NCBI RefSeq assembly: GCF_017114915.1
Contig: NZ_JAAUOE010000013.1
Span: 1 to 64,000, forward strand
Direction of reading: 5' to 3'
Length of the DNA stretch: 64,000 nucleotides
Origin: Pseudomonas frederiksbergensis
GTDB taxonomy: Bacteria; Pseudomonadota; Gammaproteobacteria; Pseudomonadales; Pseudomonadaceae
The notes under the pieces were generated by a model. The model saw only the letters and a list, made by a program, of their open reading frames with translations. It had not been told where the DNA came from and did not search any database. Positions 24,866 through 33,412 of the stretch are shown one piece after another. A program made the translations under genes and the position numbers. The stretch's first letter is position 1; every line of letters begins with the position of its first letter.

Positions 24866-27121
24866 ATGAGCGATTCTCTTCACATCCACAAACCCGATAC
24901 TGATCACAGCCACAAGCTGCAGCCTGTGCAGAAACACCAGCATGGCAGCCACGGAGACTCCTGCTGTTCCTCCAAAGCCGCGGCGCCTTCGCTGATCAAG
25001 TTGAGCGAGACACCAACCGCCAGCGCACGGCTGAGCAATTTTCGTATCGAGGCCATGGACTGCCCGACCGAGCAGACGCTGATCCAGAACAAACTCGGCA
25101 AGCTTGCGGGTGTGCAGCAACTGGAATTCAACCTGATCAACCGGGTGTTGGGCGTAACCCATGACCTGCCGGGCACCGCGCCGATCATCGACGCGATCCA
25201 GTCACTCGGCATGCACGCCGAGCCGTTGGAACAAGGCGTCGAAGCGCCAACGCCTGTGCCAGAGAAAAAACCTTGGTGGCCGTTGGCGCTGTCCGGCGTT
25301 GGTGCGCTGGCGGCTGAAGTTATCCACTTCACTAACGCTGCGCCCAATGGGGTGGTGGCGGTTATTGCGCTGATCTCAATCCTCAGCGGTGGCCTCGGCA
25401 CCTACAAAAAGGGCTGGATCGCCCTGAAAAACCTCAACCTGAACATCAATGCACTGATGAGCATCGCGGTGACCGGTGCGGTCCTGATCGGCCAATGGCC
25501 GGAAGCGGCGATGGTGATGTTCCTGTTCACCGTGGCCGAGCTGATCGAAGCCAGGTCCCTGGACCGGGCGCGCAACGCCATCGGCGGGCTGATGCAGATG
25601 ACGCCCGAGCAGGCCACGGTGCTGCAGGCCGACGGCCGTTGGCTCGCACAACCGGTGAAAAACATCGAACTGGGTGCGCGGGTGCGAGTGCGTCCCGGCG
25701 AGCGGATTGGTCTGGACGGCGAAGTGGTGTCCGGCAGCTCGACCATCGATCAGGCGCCGATCACCGGTGAGAGCCTGCCGGTGGAGAAATCCATCGGCGA
25801 CAAGGTGTTCGCCGGCACCATCAACCAGTCTGGATCACTGGAATACGTCGTGTCTGCCGCCGCCGATCACTCGACCCTGGCGCGGATCATCCACGCCGTC
25901 GAACAAGCCCAAGGGGCGCGCGCGCCGACCCAGCGTTTCGTCGACAGCTTCTCGAAAATCTACACACCGGCGGTGTTCATCCTGGCCCTGGCCGTGGCGG
26001 TGATCCCGCCGCTGTTCATGGGCGCACTGTGGTTCGACTGGATCTACCGGGCGTTGGTGTTGCTGGTGGTCGCCTGCCCATGCGCCTTGGTGATTTCCAC
26101 CCCGGTGACCATCGTCAGCGGCCTCGCGGCAGCGGCGCGCAAAGGGATTTTGGTCAAGGGCGGCGTCTATCTGGAGCACGGCCACAAACTCGATTACCTG
26201 GCCCTCGACAAGACCGGCACCCTCACCCATGGCAAACCGGTGCAGACCGACTATTTGTCCCTGGACCCGACCGCCGATGAAACAGCCCCGGCCATTGCGG
26301 CCGCACTGGCCGGTCGCTCGGATCATCCGGTGTCGCTGGCCATCGCCAACGCAGCTGTGGATAAACCGTTGACGCCGCTGGCGGTGGATAACTTCGAAGC
26401 CCTGGCGGGTCGTGGTGTACGCGGCGAGATCAACGGTGAGCTCTACCACTTGGGTAACCACCGGCTGGTGGAAGACTTGGGCCTGTGTTCTCCAGCGCTG
26501 GAGGAGCAGCTGTTTGCCTTGGAGAAACAGGGCAAATCGGTGGTGCTGCTACTCGACAAATCGGGACCCTTGGCTCTATTCGCCGTGGCAGACATCGTGA
26601 AAGCCTCCAGTCGCGAAGCGATCCAGCAATTGCATGAGCTGGGCGTCAAAACCCTGATGCTGACTGGCGACAACGTTCACACCGCCCAGGTCATCGCCGC
26701 CCACGTGGGCATCGATCAGGCCCAGGGCGATCTGTTGCCGACCGAAAAGCTGCAAGCCATCGAAACGTTGTATGCCCAGGGCCATCGGGTGGGGATGGTC
26801 GGCGACGGGATCAACGATGCCCCGGCGCTGGCCCGGGCCGAGATCGGTTTCGCCATGGCCGCCGCCGGCACCGATACCGCCATCGAAACCGCCGATGTCG
26901 CCCTGATGGACGATGATCTGCGCAAGATCCCGGCCTTCATCAACCTGTCGCGACAGACCTCGAACATCCTCAAACAGAACATTGCCCTGGCATTGGTCAT
27001 CAAAGCGATCTTTCTTGGGGTAACCTTCGCCGGGATCGCCACCATGTGGATGGCGGTGTTCGCCGACATGGGCGTGAGCCTGTTGGTGGTGTTCAACGGT
27101 TTGCGCCTGTTGCGCAAATAG
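24866..27121 (+). CDS. cadA: Cd/Zn/Pb-translocating P1B-type ATPase
   Basis: A 751-residue P-type ATPase for export of divalent soft metals. The N-terminus is rich in histidine (DHSHKLQPVQKHQHGSHGDSCCS), then a heavy-metal-associated domain has the 'AMDCPTEQ' site with Cys66. The membrane metal site is Cys404-Pro-Cys406, the phosphorylated residue is Asp448 in DKTGTLTHG, and 'GDGINDAPALARA' completes the ATPase core. About eight membrane helices are expected. The divergent CadR and the spacer-type promoter indicate induction by cadmium or zinc. Confidence 0.95.
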   Translation: MSDSLHIHKPDTDHSHKLQPVQKHQHGSHGDSCCSSKAAAPSLIKLSETPTASARLSNFRIEAMDCPTEQTLIQNKLGKLAGVQQLEFNLINRVLGVTHDLPGTAPIIDAIQSLGMHAEPLEQGVEAPTPVPEKKPWWPLALSGVGALAAEVIHFTNAAPNGVVAVIALISILSGGLGTYKKGWIALKNLNLNINALMSIAVTGAVLIGQWPEAAMVMFLFTVAELIEARSLDRARNAIGGLMQMTPEQATVLQADGRWLAQPVKNIELGARVRVRPGERIGLDGEVVSGSSTIDQAPITGESLPVEKSIGDKVFAGTINQSGSLEYVVSAAADHSTLARIIHAVEQAQGARAPTQRFVDSFSKIYTPAVFILALAVAVIPPLFMGALWFDWIYRALVLLVVACPCALVISTPVTIVSGLAAAARKGILVKGGVYLEHGHKLDYLALDKTGTLTHGKPVQTDYLSLDPTADETAPAIAAALAGRSDHPVSLAIANAAVDKPLTPLAVDNFEALAGRGVRGEINGELYHLGNHRLVEDLGLCSPALEEQLFALEKQGKSVVLLLDKSGPLALFAVADIVKASSREAIQQLHELGVKTLMLTGDNVHTAQVIAAHVGIDQAQGDLLPTEKLQAIETLYAQGHRVGMVGDGINDAPALARAEIGFAMAAAGTDTAIETADVALMDDDLRKIPAFINLSRQTSNILKQNIALALVIKAIFLGVTFAGIATMWMAVFADMGVSLLVVFNGLRLLRK

Positions 27122-27149
27122 ACGATGAGGGACGGGTGTGCTGAGGCGT

Positions 27150-28535
27150 TTAACGATCAATCACCGTTTCAGCCAACACCTCAACCTGCTCCTGCCGCTG
27201 CGCCTGATTCAACTTCGAATGGGGATTGAGCGACGACCATTGCGGATGCGCCCGCGCCTTGTTCAGTGCTTCCGGCAGTTTGCCTTCGCGCCAGGATTTG
27301 TCCTGCGGGGTGGCGACCTGAATGCTGTCCATCGCCGCGTGCCCGCGCTGGTTCAGGGCTTGCAGCAGTTGTCGCTGACGCAAGGCTAATAGCCGCAGCA
27401 CGTTGTCGTCGACGGTCAGTTCTCGCTGGCCTTTGATCTTGCCCAGCAGGCGGTTGCCGTAACTGCGGGCGGTTTGCAGGGCGCCGCCGGCAATCGCCCC
27501 GGCCAGTGCCGCCGCGCCGAGGGTCAGGCCACCCACCAGCAAGTCGACCCCGGCCCCAGCCGCTGCGCCAGCCGCGATGCCACCGCCGACCCGCACACCG
27601 AGCTGTTTCAGGGTTTCGGGGTTGAACAGGTCATCGCCCCAGCGGCCATCGAGCAACGGCAGGTCACTGGCCGACGCGTCCTGTGGGCGGAAAGCGTAGA
27701 GTTTGAGCAAGGCGTCGACGCAGCGTTGTTCGCGCTGACGCACCGCTTTGCGCAGTTCGTTGATCGCGTGCTGTTCCTGTTCCACCTCGCTGACCACCCC
27801 ACGGCGGCAAGCGGCGCAATCGATCAATAAATCGGCAATCAGTTGCGCTGCGCTCTGCTGGCGGGCCAGGCGTTGGGCCTGCTGATCGGCGATCAGGCGC
27901 TCAAGCTGTGCGCGGGAATTTTCCAGCAGCAGCGCGAGGCTTTCATAGAGTCGACGTTCGCCATCTTCCGGCGGTGCAACGCTGTCGAACCGCACCAAGG
28001 CATGCAAGCCCAATCGCGCCAGGGCTTCACGCCAATCCGGTTCGCGATGCTGGGCGCTGCTGACGAAATTCAGCACCGGCAGCAGTGGTTTGCCGCAACT
28101 GGCCAGCACTTCCAGTTCGTCGCGGTACTTGGCCAGCACCGGCTCCCGGGCGTCGATCACATAGAGGCCGGCGTCCGAGACGAGCAGCTGGCGCAACACT
28201 TTGGCTTCCTGTTCGAAACGCTGCCGGGCTTCGCTGCCCTCAAGGAATCGTGCCAGCCGTGCCGGGCCGTCGAGACGTTCGCCGGGCCGTTCCAGGCGTT
28301 CGAGGTAGTCGAGCAGGGCGATGGCGTCTTCCAGGCCCGGCGTGTCGAACAGATCGAGCAGTGGCTCGCCGTCTACCGATAATCGCGCGCCTTCGACGTG
28401 GCGTGTGGTGCTGGGGCGATGGGACACTTCACCGAAGCCGGCATCCCGGGTCAGCGTTCGCAGCAATGAGGTTTTGCCAACGTTGGTGTGGCCGACCACG
28501 GCGAGCTTCAAGGGCTGTTTCCCGACATCAGTCAT
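27150..28535 (-). CDS. GTPase with DUF3482 domain
   Basis: A 461-residue protein with an N-terminal Era/TrmE-like GTPase domain: the P-loop 'GHTNVGKTSLLRTL', a G3 motif in 'LFDTPGLEDAI' and a likely switch-I Thr in 'PSTTRHVEGARL'. The C-terminal half is DUF3482, containing a glycine/alanine-rich hydrophobic stretch ('GVRVGGGIAAGAAAGAGVDLL' region and 'GAAALAGAIAGGAL') that could insert into a membrane. Its first codons overlap the end of the DUF2868 gene by 8 bases, so the two products probably act together at the inner membrane. The process is unknown. Confidence 0.82.
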   Translation of the reverse strand: MTDVGKQPLKLAVVGHTNVGKTSLLRTLTRDAGFGEVSHRPSTTRHVEGARLSVDGEPLLDLFDTPGLEDAIALLDYLERLERPGERLDGPARLARFLEGSEARQRFEQEAKVLRQLLVSDAGLYVIDAREPVLAKYRDELEVLASCGKPLLPVLNFVSSAQHREPDWREALARLGLHALVRFDSVAPPEDGERRLYESLALLLENSRAQLERLIADQQAQRLARQQSAAQLIADLLIDCAACRRGVVSEVEQEQHAINELRKAVRQREQRCVDALLKLYAFRPQDASASDLPLLDGRWGDDLFNPETLKQLGVRVGGGIAAGAAAGAGVDLLVGGLTLGAAALAGAIAGGALQTARSYGNRLLGKIKGQRELTVDDNVLRLLALRQRQLLQALNQRGHAAMDSIQVATPQDKSWREGKLPEALNKARAHPQWSSLNPHSKLNQAQRQEQVEVLAETVIDR

Positions 28536-29907
28536 GGCCTGTCTCCAGCCAGTTCAATGGCGCGCAATCGGCGAATGGCAGGTCCAGTTGTTGTAGCGCC
28601 ACATGCCAGTCGCCCAGGCGTTCGGCATCCAGTGCCTGGCCGGGTGGCGCTTGCAGCAACCACACGCGGGTGGCGCTGGCGCTGCGAGCCAGTTCGGCAA
28701 TCAGCGCCAGGCTGCCACGGTCTGGCGAACGTCGGGGATCGCAGGCAATGGCCAGACGGGCCGGGGGAAAGCGACTCAGCTGTTCAAGCAATTTGTGCCG
28801 GGATTCACGGCTGTCGAGGACGCCGGCGTTGTTGACGCTTTTGGGCAGCTGCGGTGGCCAGGGGCGTTGATCGTCCAGCTCGATGGCCACCAACAGTGCG
28901 CCATCGCTTTGCAGATCGCTGGAGCCGTTTTCAACCCGATGAAGTTGCGCGGGCGCGGTATCGCTGATGCCCAGACGTTCGCTGGTGGGCATCAGGCGTT
29001 CGCGCAGTTGGGCGTAGCCGGGCAGGTTCAAATCCAGGTGCAGGGCCGCTTGCCCGGTTTTCCAGCGCCACAGGCAGAGCAATGCGAGCAACAGGCGCGG
29101 TAAAACGCCGTATACCAGCAGCACGCCCACCAGCCACCCCGCCCAGGCCTGGCGAGCGCTTTCGATGTTCAGCGCGGCATCGCCGCTGGCGCGGATCATC
29201 TCCACACTGGGCACGCTGAAACCGAGCAAGGCCGGCAGGGCGCCGAGGGCTTGGGTCATGACGACAAAGGTGTCACCGCCGAGGATGGTGGTCTCCCAGA
29301 CGAAGCCGTAGCGCCGGGTCGCCATCAGCGTCAGCACCATCACCAGGGCGCTGAGCATCGCCAGCAACCACAACCCGTTGACCCGCACGCCCAGCGCCCA
29401 ACGATTGAGTTTCTGCCGTTGCAGCAACAGCAGCAGGGCCGGCGCCAGTTGCGCGGCGTTGGCATCGCGGGCGAGTTTTTCACTCAGCCACAGCCACAAG
29501 CGCCCGAGGGCGGCACCCTGTTCGCCGGCGAACACCAGGCCCAGGGCCCAGCTCAGCAGCAGAATCAGGTTCAACCCGAGCAGGCTGCCCAACGCCCAGA
29601 ACACATTGACCGGGGTCTGGCCGTCGCCCAACGCGGCAAACGCCAGGCCGGCGCCGCTGATGACCGCCAGCACGGCCAACACGATCAGCGCCAGACGCGC
29701 GCCTTGCAGCCAATGTTTGAGGGCATGTGTCTGTCCGTCACGCTCGGCCAGCCACCGGGCGCGGCATTGAATACGCGTCGGCAGATCGCCGCCGGCGCTA
29801 CGGGCGATACGGTTGGCTTCCTGATCATCCAGGGGGCCGGCGTGTTCTTCGCGCAGGCGGATGGTTTCGCTCAGCCAGAGGTTTTGCAGGGGCGTCAGTT
29901 CAGTCAC
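28528..29907 (-). CDS. DUF2868 membrane protein
   Basis: A 459-residue protein with at least four membrane helices: near residues 70-92 (LALIVLAVLAVISGAGLAF), 98-122, 175-200 and 260-285. The C-terminal 150 residues are soluble and include a Rossmann-like stretch, 'LLVAIELDDQRPWPPQLP' and 'RLAIACDPRRSPDRG'. The N-terminus 'LTPLQNLWLSETIRLREEH' is typical of DUF2868. Translational coupling to the downstream GTPase suggests that this protein is its membrane partner. No biochemical function has been assigned to the family as far as I know. Confidence 0.8.
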   Translation of the reverse strand: MTELTPLQNLWLSETIRLREEHAGPLDDQEANRIARSAGGDLPTRIQCRARWLAERDGQTHALKHWLQGARLALIVLAVLAVISGAGLAFAALGDGQTPVNVFWALGSLLGLNLILLLSWALGLVFAGEQGAALGRLWLWLSEKLARDANAAQLAPALLLLLQRQKLNRWALGVRVNGLWLLAMLSALVMVLTLMATRRYGFVWETTILGGDTFVVMTQALGALPALLGFSVPSVEMIRASGDAALNIESARQAWAGWLVGVLLVYGVLPRLLLALLCLWRWKTGQAALHLDLNLPGYAQLRERLMPTSERLGISDTAPAQLHRVENGSSDLQSDGALLVAIELDDQRPWPPQLPKSVNNAGVLDSRESRHKLLEQLSRFPPARLAIACDPRRSPDRGSLALIAELARSASATRVWLLQAPPGQALDAERLGDWHVALQQLDLPFADCAPLNWLETGHD

Positions 29908-29992
29908 GCGGCATCCCGTCGCTTAATTGAACGGTGAGCATAACCGCTGTGACGCTTATCGGGGTAAGGGAGGCTCTGGTATCCTCGCCGGC

Positions 29993-30505
29993 ATGACTAA
30001 ATCACTCCCCCTCAGCCTGATCGCAGCCCTCGGTGAAAACCGTGTGATCGGCGTCGACAACAGCATGCCCTGGCACTTGCCGGGGGATTTCAAGTACTTC
30101 AAGGCCACCACCCTCGGCAAACCGATCATCATGGGTCGCAAGACCTGGGATTCCCTCGGTCGTCCGCTGCCGGGCCGGTTGAACATCGTGGTTAGCCGTC
30201 AGGCGGGTCTGCAACTGGAGGGCGCGGAAGTTTATCCGTCGCTGGAAGCCGCGGTGGTTCGCGCCGAAGAATGGGCGCGGGAACAAGGCGTCGATGAGGT
30301 GATGCTGATTGGTGGCGCGCAGTTGTATGCGCAAGGTCTGGAGCAGGCCGATCGGTTGTACCTGACCCGCGTAGCGCTGAGCCCGGAAGGGGATGCGTGG
30401 TTTCCGGAGTTTGACGTGAACCAGTGGAAGCTGGTGTCGAATGTTCCGAATCCGGCGGAGGGTGACAAGCCGGCGTATAGCTTCGAGGTGTGGGAGCGCA
30501 CATAG
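29993..30505 (+). CDS. folA: Dihydrofolate reductase
   Basis: A 170-residue NADPH-dependent enzyme reducing dihydrofolate to tetrahydrofolate. Typical motifs are 'LSLIAALGENRVIGVDNSMPWHLP' (Asp/Trp region), 'PIIMGRKTWDSLGRPLPGR' for cofactor binding, and 'VMLIGGAQLYAQ'. The open frame extends upstream by 22 codons, but the Met at 29993 matches the family N-terminus even though its Shine-Dalgarno sequence is weak. The gene ends directly in a perfect palindrome. Confidence 0.96.
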   Translation: MTKSLPLSLIAALGENRVIGVDNSMPWHLPGDFKYFKATTLGKPIIMGRKTWDSLGRPLPGRLNIVVSRQAGLQLEGAEVYPSLEAAVVRAEEWAREQGVDEVMLIGGAQLYAQGLEQADRLYLTRVALSPEGDAWFPEFDVNQWKLVSNVPNPAEGDKPAYSFEVWERT

Positions 30506-30536
30506 ATCGTTCCCACGCGGGAGCGTGGGAACGATC
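30505..30536. repeat. Perfect minimal GATCGTTCCCACGC palindrome after folA
   Basis: Arms of 14 bases (GATCGTTCCCACGC and GCGTGGGAACGATC) flank a 4-base loop, starting at the last base of the folA stop codon. It is the shortest version of the family seen at 24220-24326 and 33256-33360 and may act as a terminator or mRNA end protector for folA and the convergent symporter gene. Confidence 0.88.
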
Positions 30537-30544
30537 GGTACGGG

Positions 30545-31936
30545 TTAAGCCTGAGCCAACGCCCCATGCTCATCGGCATCCAGCAACGCTTTATCCGTCT
30601 GCTGCATGATCTGGCTGGTGATCGCCCCAGCGGTGATCGAGCCACTGACGTTCAGCGCCGTACGACCCATGTCGATCAGCGGTTCAACGGAAATCAGCAA
30701 CGCCACCAGTGACACCGGCAAGCCCATGGCCGGCAGCACGATCAACGCGGCGAAGGTCGCTCCACCACCGACCCCGGCCACACCGGCCGAACTCAGCGTG
30801 ACAATCGCCACCAGCGTCGCGATCCACAGCGGGTCCAGCGGGTTGATGCCCACGGTCGGCGCCACCATCACCGCCAACATTGCCGGGTACAGACCGGCAC
30901 AACCGTTCTGGCCAATGGTCGCGCCGAACGAGGCGGCGAAACTGGCGATGGACTGTGGAATACCCAAACGGCTGGTTTGCGCTTCGATGCTCAGCGGAAT
31001 GGTGGCGGCGCTGGAGCGGCTGGTGAAGGCAAACGTCAGCACTGGCCAGATCTTGCGGAAAAACCTTAGCGGGTTGATTCCGGCCGCCGACACCAGCAGG
31101 CCATGCACCACAAACATCAAGCCCAGGCCGATATAGGACACCACCACGAAACTGCCGAGCTTGATGATGTCTTGCAGGTTGGAGCCGGCGACCACTTTGG
31201 TCATCAGCGCCAATACGCCGTACGGGGTCAGCTTCATTACCAGACGTACCAGACGCATCACCCAGGCTTGCAGGGTGTCGATGGCGTTGATCACTTTCTG
31301 ACCTTTCTCGACATCATCCTTGAGCAGTTGCAGCGCCGCGACCCCAAGAAATGCCGCGAAGATCACCACGCTGATGATCGATGTCGGTTTGGCGCGAGCG
31401 AGGTCGGCGAACGGATTCTGCGGGATGAACGACAACAGCAGTTGCGGCACATTCAGATCGGCAACCTTGCCCGCGTAGTCGGTCTGGATGGTTTGCAGGC
31501 GAGCCATTTCCTGGGTGCCGGCGACCAGGCCTTCGGCGGTGAGGCCAAACAGATTGGTCAGACCGATGCCGATCAGCGCCGCGATGGCGGTGGTGAACAG
31601 TAGCGTGCCGATGGTCAGGAAGCTGATCTTGCCCAGCGACGAAGCATTGTGCAGGCGCGCAACGGCGCTGAGGATCGAGGCGAACACCAGCGGGATCACG
31701 ATCATTTGCAGCAATTGCACATAACCGTTGCCCACCAGATCGAACCAGCCGATCGAGGCTTTCAGCACCGGATTGCCCGCACCATAAATCGTGTGCAGGG
31801 CGGCACCGAATACCACGCCCAATACCAGCGCCAGCAGCACCTTCTTGGCCAGGCTCCAGGTGGTGTGACGGGTTTGCGCCAGGCCAATGAGCAAGGCGAG
31901 GAACACCAGCAGATTGAGGATCAGCGGCAGATTCAT
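30545..31936 (-). CDS. tcyP: L-cystine:cation symporter of the DAACS family (TcyP-like)
   Basis: A 463-residue integral membrane protein with the same length as E. coli TcyP (YdjN). The glutamate-transporter fold is shown by the serine-rich re-entrant loop '[17 protein letters not shown]', the '[16 protein letters not shown]' segment in place of the usual NMDGT motif, and '[11 protein letters not shown]'-like sequence ([17 protein letters not shown]). These variants fit the cystine subgroup rather than the dicarboxylate carriers. It is divergent from pchP. Confidence 0.85.
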   Translation of the reverse strand: MNLPLILNLLVFLALLIGLAQTRHTTWSLAKKVLLALVLGVVFGAALHTIYGAGNPVLKASIGWFDLVGNGYVQLLQMIVIPLVFASILSAVARLHNASSLGKISFLTIGTLLFTTAIAALIGIGLTNLFGLTAEGLVAGTQEMARLQTIQTDYAGKVADLNVPQLLLSFIPQNPFADLARAKPTSIISVVIFAAFLGVAALQLLKDDVEKGQKVINAIDTLQAWVMRLVRLVMKLTPYGVLALMTKVVAGSNLQDIIKLGSFVVVSYIGLGLMFVVHGLLVSAAGINPLRFFRKIWPVLTFAFTSRSSAATIPLSIEAQTSRLGIPQSIASFAASFGATIGQNGCAGLYPAMLAVMVAPTVGINPLDPLWIATLVAIVTLSSAGVAGVGGGATFAALIVLPAMGLPVSLVALLISVEPLIDMGRTALNVSGSITAGAITSQIMQQTDKALLDADEHGALAQA

Positions 31937-32174
31937 AGAAGCTCCATAGACTTGTGCCAGCCACCTTCGTGTGTGACTGCGAACCGGTAAGCCTAACAGC
32001 TTGATATGTAATGAATTAATATCAAAAACAGCAGTTGGCTGTCGTTTTTGGAATAAGCCGGTGACGCTATGGAGAATGCCGCTGGCGGAATCAGGATGTA
32101 AGCGGTCGCGGGCAGGCGAGGACTGTCACACAGATTTGTTAGCGTCGATCTCTTTCAATCAGGGAGAAACGCAG

Positions 32175-33242
32175 ATGAAGTTCGCACCGAAAATGCTGGC
32201 TGCCGTACTTGGATTGAGTTTGGGCCTTGGCCTTGCCGGCCAGGCGTTCGCTACTGACCTGAAGCACTGGCCAGCCGATCAGGCCAAGGCGCTGGACGCG
32301 ATGATCGCGGCCAATGCCAACAAGGGTAACTTCGCGGTGTTTGACATGGACAACACCAGTTACCGCTACGACCTCGAAGAGTCGTTGCTGCCGTTCATGG
32401 AGAACAAGGGCCTGATCACTCGCGAGAGCCTCGACCCCTCCCTGAAACTGATGCCTTTCAAGGACACTGCCGACCACAAGGAAAGCCTGTTCAGCTACTA
32501 CTATCGCCTCTGCGAAATCGACGACATGGTTTGCTATCCATGGGTCGCCCAAGTGTTTTCCGGTTTCACGCTTCAGGAACTCAAGGGCAACGTCGATGAG
32601 TTGATGGCGTCTGGCAAACCGGTGCCGAGCACTTATTACGATGGCGACGTGGTCAAGACCATCGACGTCAACCCGCCGAAAATCTTCACCGGTCAGAAAG
32701 AGCTCTACAACAAGCTGATGGAGAACGGCATCGAGGTCTATGTGATGACCGCCGCTTCCGAAGAGCTGGTGCGCATGGTCGCCTCCGATCCGAAGTACGG
32801 CTACAACGTCAAACCGCAGAACGTGATTGGCGTGTCCCTGCTGCTCAAGGACCGCAAGACCGGCGAATTGACCACCGCGCGCAAGCAAGTCACCGCCGGC
32901 AAGTATGACGAGAAGGCTAACCTGGGCCTTGAAGTGACCCCGTACCTGTGGACCCCGGCCACCTGGATGGCCGGCAAGCAGGCGGCCATCCTGACCTACA
33001 TCGATCAGTGGAAGAAACCGGTCCTGGTGGGCGGCGATACCCCGAGCAGTGACGGTTACATGCTGTTCCACGGCGTCGATGTGTCCAAGGGCGGCATCCA
33101 CTTGTGGGTCAACCGCAAAGACAAGTACATGACCCAGATTAACGGCATGATGGCCAAGAACGCCGCGGCCCAGGCCAAAGAAGGGTTACCGGTGACGGCG
33201 GACAAGAATTGGGTGATCGTGAAGCCGGAAGAGATTCAATAA
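32175..33242 (+). CDS. pchP: Phosphorylcholine phosphatase
   Basis: A 355-residue periplasmic HAD phosphatase with a signal peptide ending near GQAFA. Motif I is DMDNT (residues 57-61, nucleophile Asp57), motif II is in '[12 protein letters not shown]', and motif III/IV is [11 protein letters not shown]. These match P. aeruginosa PchP (DMDNT, SAA, GDTPDSD), which hydrolyses phosphorylcholine released by phospholipase C to give choline. The start at 32175 follows AGGGAGAAACGCAG; the frame extends further upstream without a signal peptide. In P. aeruginosa the gene lies elsewhere on the chromosome (PA5292), so its place here reflects local rearrangement. Confidence 0.9.
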   Translation: MKFAPKMLAAVLGLSLGLGLAGQAFATDLKHWPADQAKALDAMIAANANKGNFAVFDMDNTSYRYDLEESLLPFMENKGLITRESLDPSLKLMPFKDTADHKESLFSYYYRLCEIDDMVCYPWVAQVFSGFTLQELKGNVDELMASGKPVPSTYYDGDVVKTIDVNPPKIFTGQKELYNKLMENGIEVYVMTAASEELVRMVASDPKYGYNVKPQNVIGVSLLLKDRKTGELTTARKQVTAGKYDEKANLGLEVTPYLWTPATWMAGKQAAILTYIDQWKKPVLVGGDTPSSDGYMLFHGVDVSKGGIHLWVNRKDKYMTQINGMMAKNAAAQAKEGLPVTADKNWVIVKPEEIQ

Positions 33243-33255
33243 ATGCTGTGATGAT

Positions 33256-33360
33256 TGATCGTTCCCACGCTCTGCGTGGGAATGCAGCCCGTGACGCTCC
33301 GCGTCACTGGACGCAGAGCGTCCCTTGAGGCATTCCCACGCGGGAGCGTGGGAACGATCA
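33256..33360. repeat. Composite palindromic repeat of the GATCGTTCCCACGC family
   Basis: Outer arms TGATCGTTCCCACGC and GCGTGGGAACGATCA enclose internal GACGCTCCGCGTC and GACGCAGAGCGTC palindromes, closely matching the element at 24220-24326. It lies between pchP and ilvD, which converge. Confidence 0.87.
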
Positions 33361-33369
33361 CCGCAAACA

Positions 33370-33404
33370 AAAATGCCCCGCATTGAGCGGGGCATTTTTT
33401 TGCG
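33370..33404. terminator. Bidirectional terminator between pchP and ilvD
   Basis: The stem AATGCCCCGC/GCGGGGCATT has a short loop. T-runs follow on the plus strand and A-rich sequence precedes it, so it can end both pchP and ilvD transcripts. Confidence 0.92.
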
Positions 33405-33412
33405 ACTGACGT

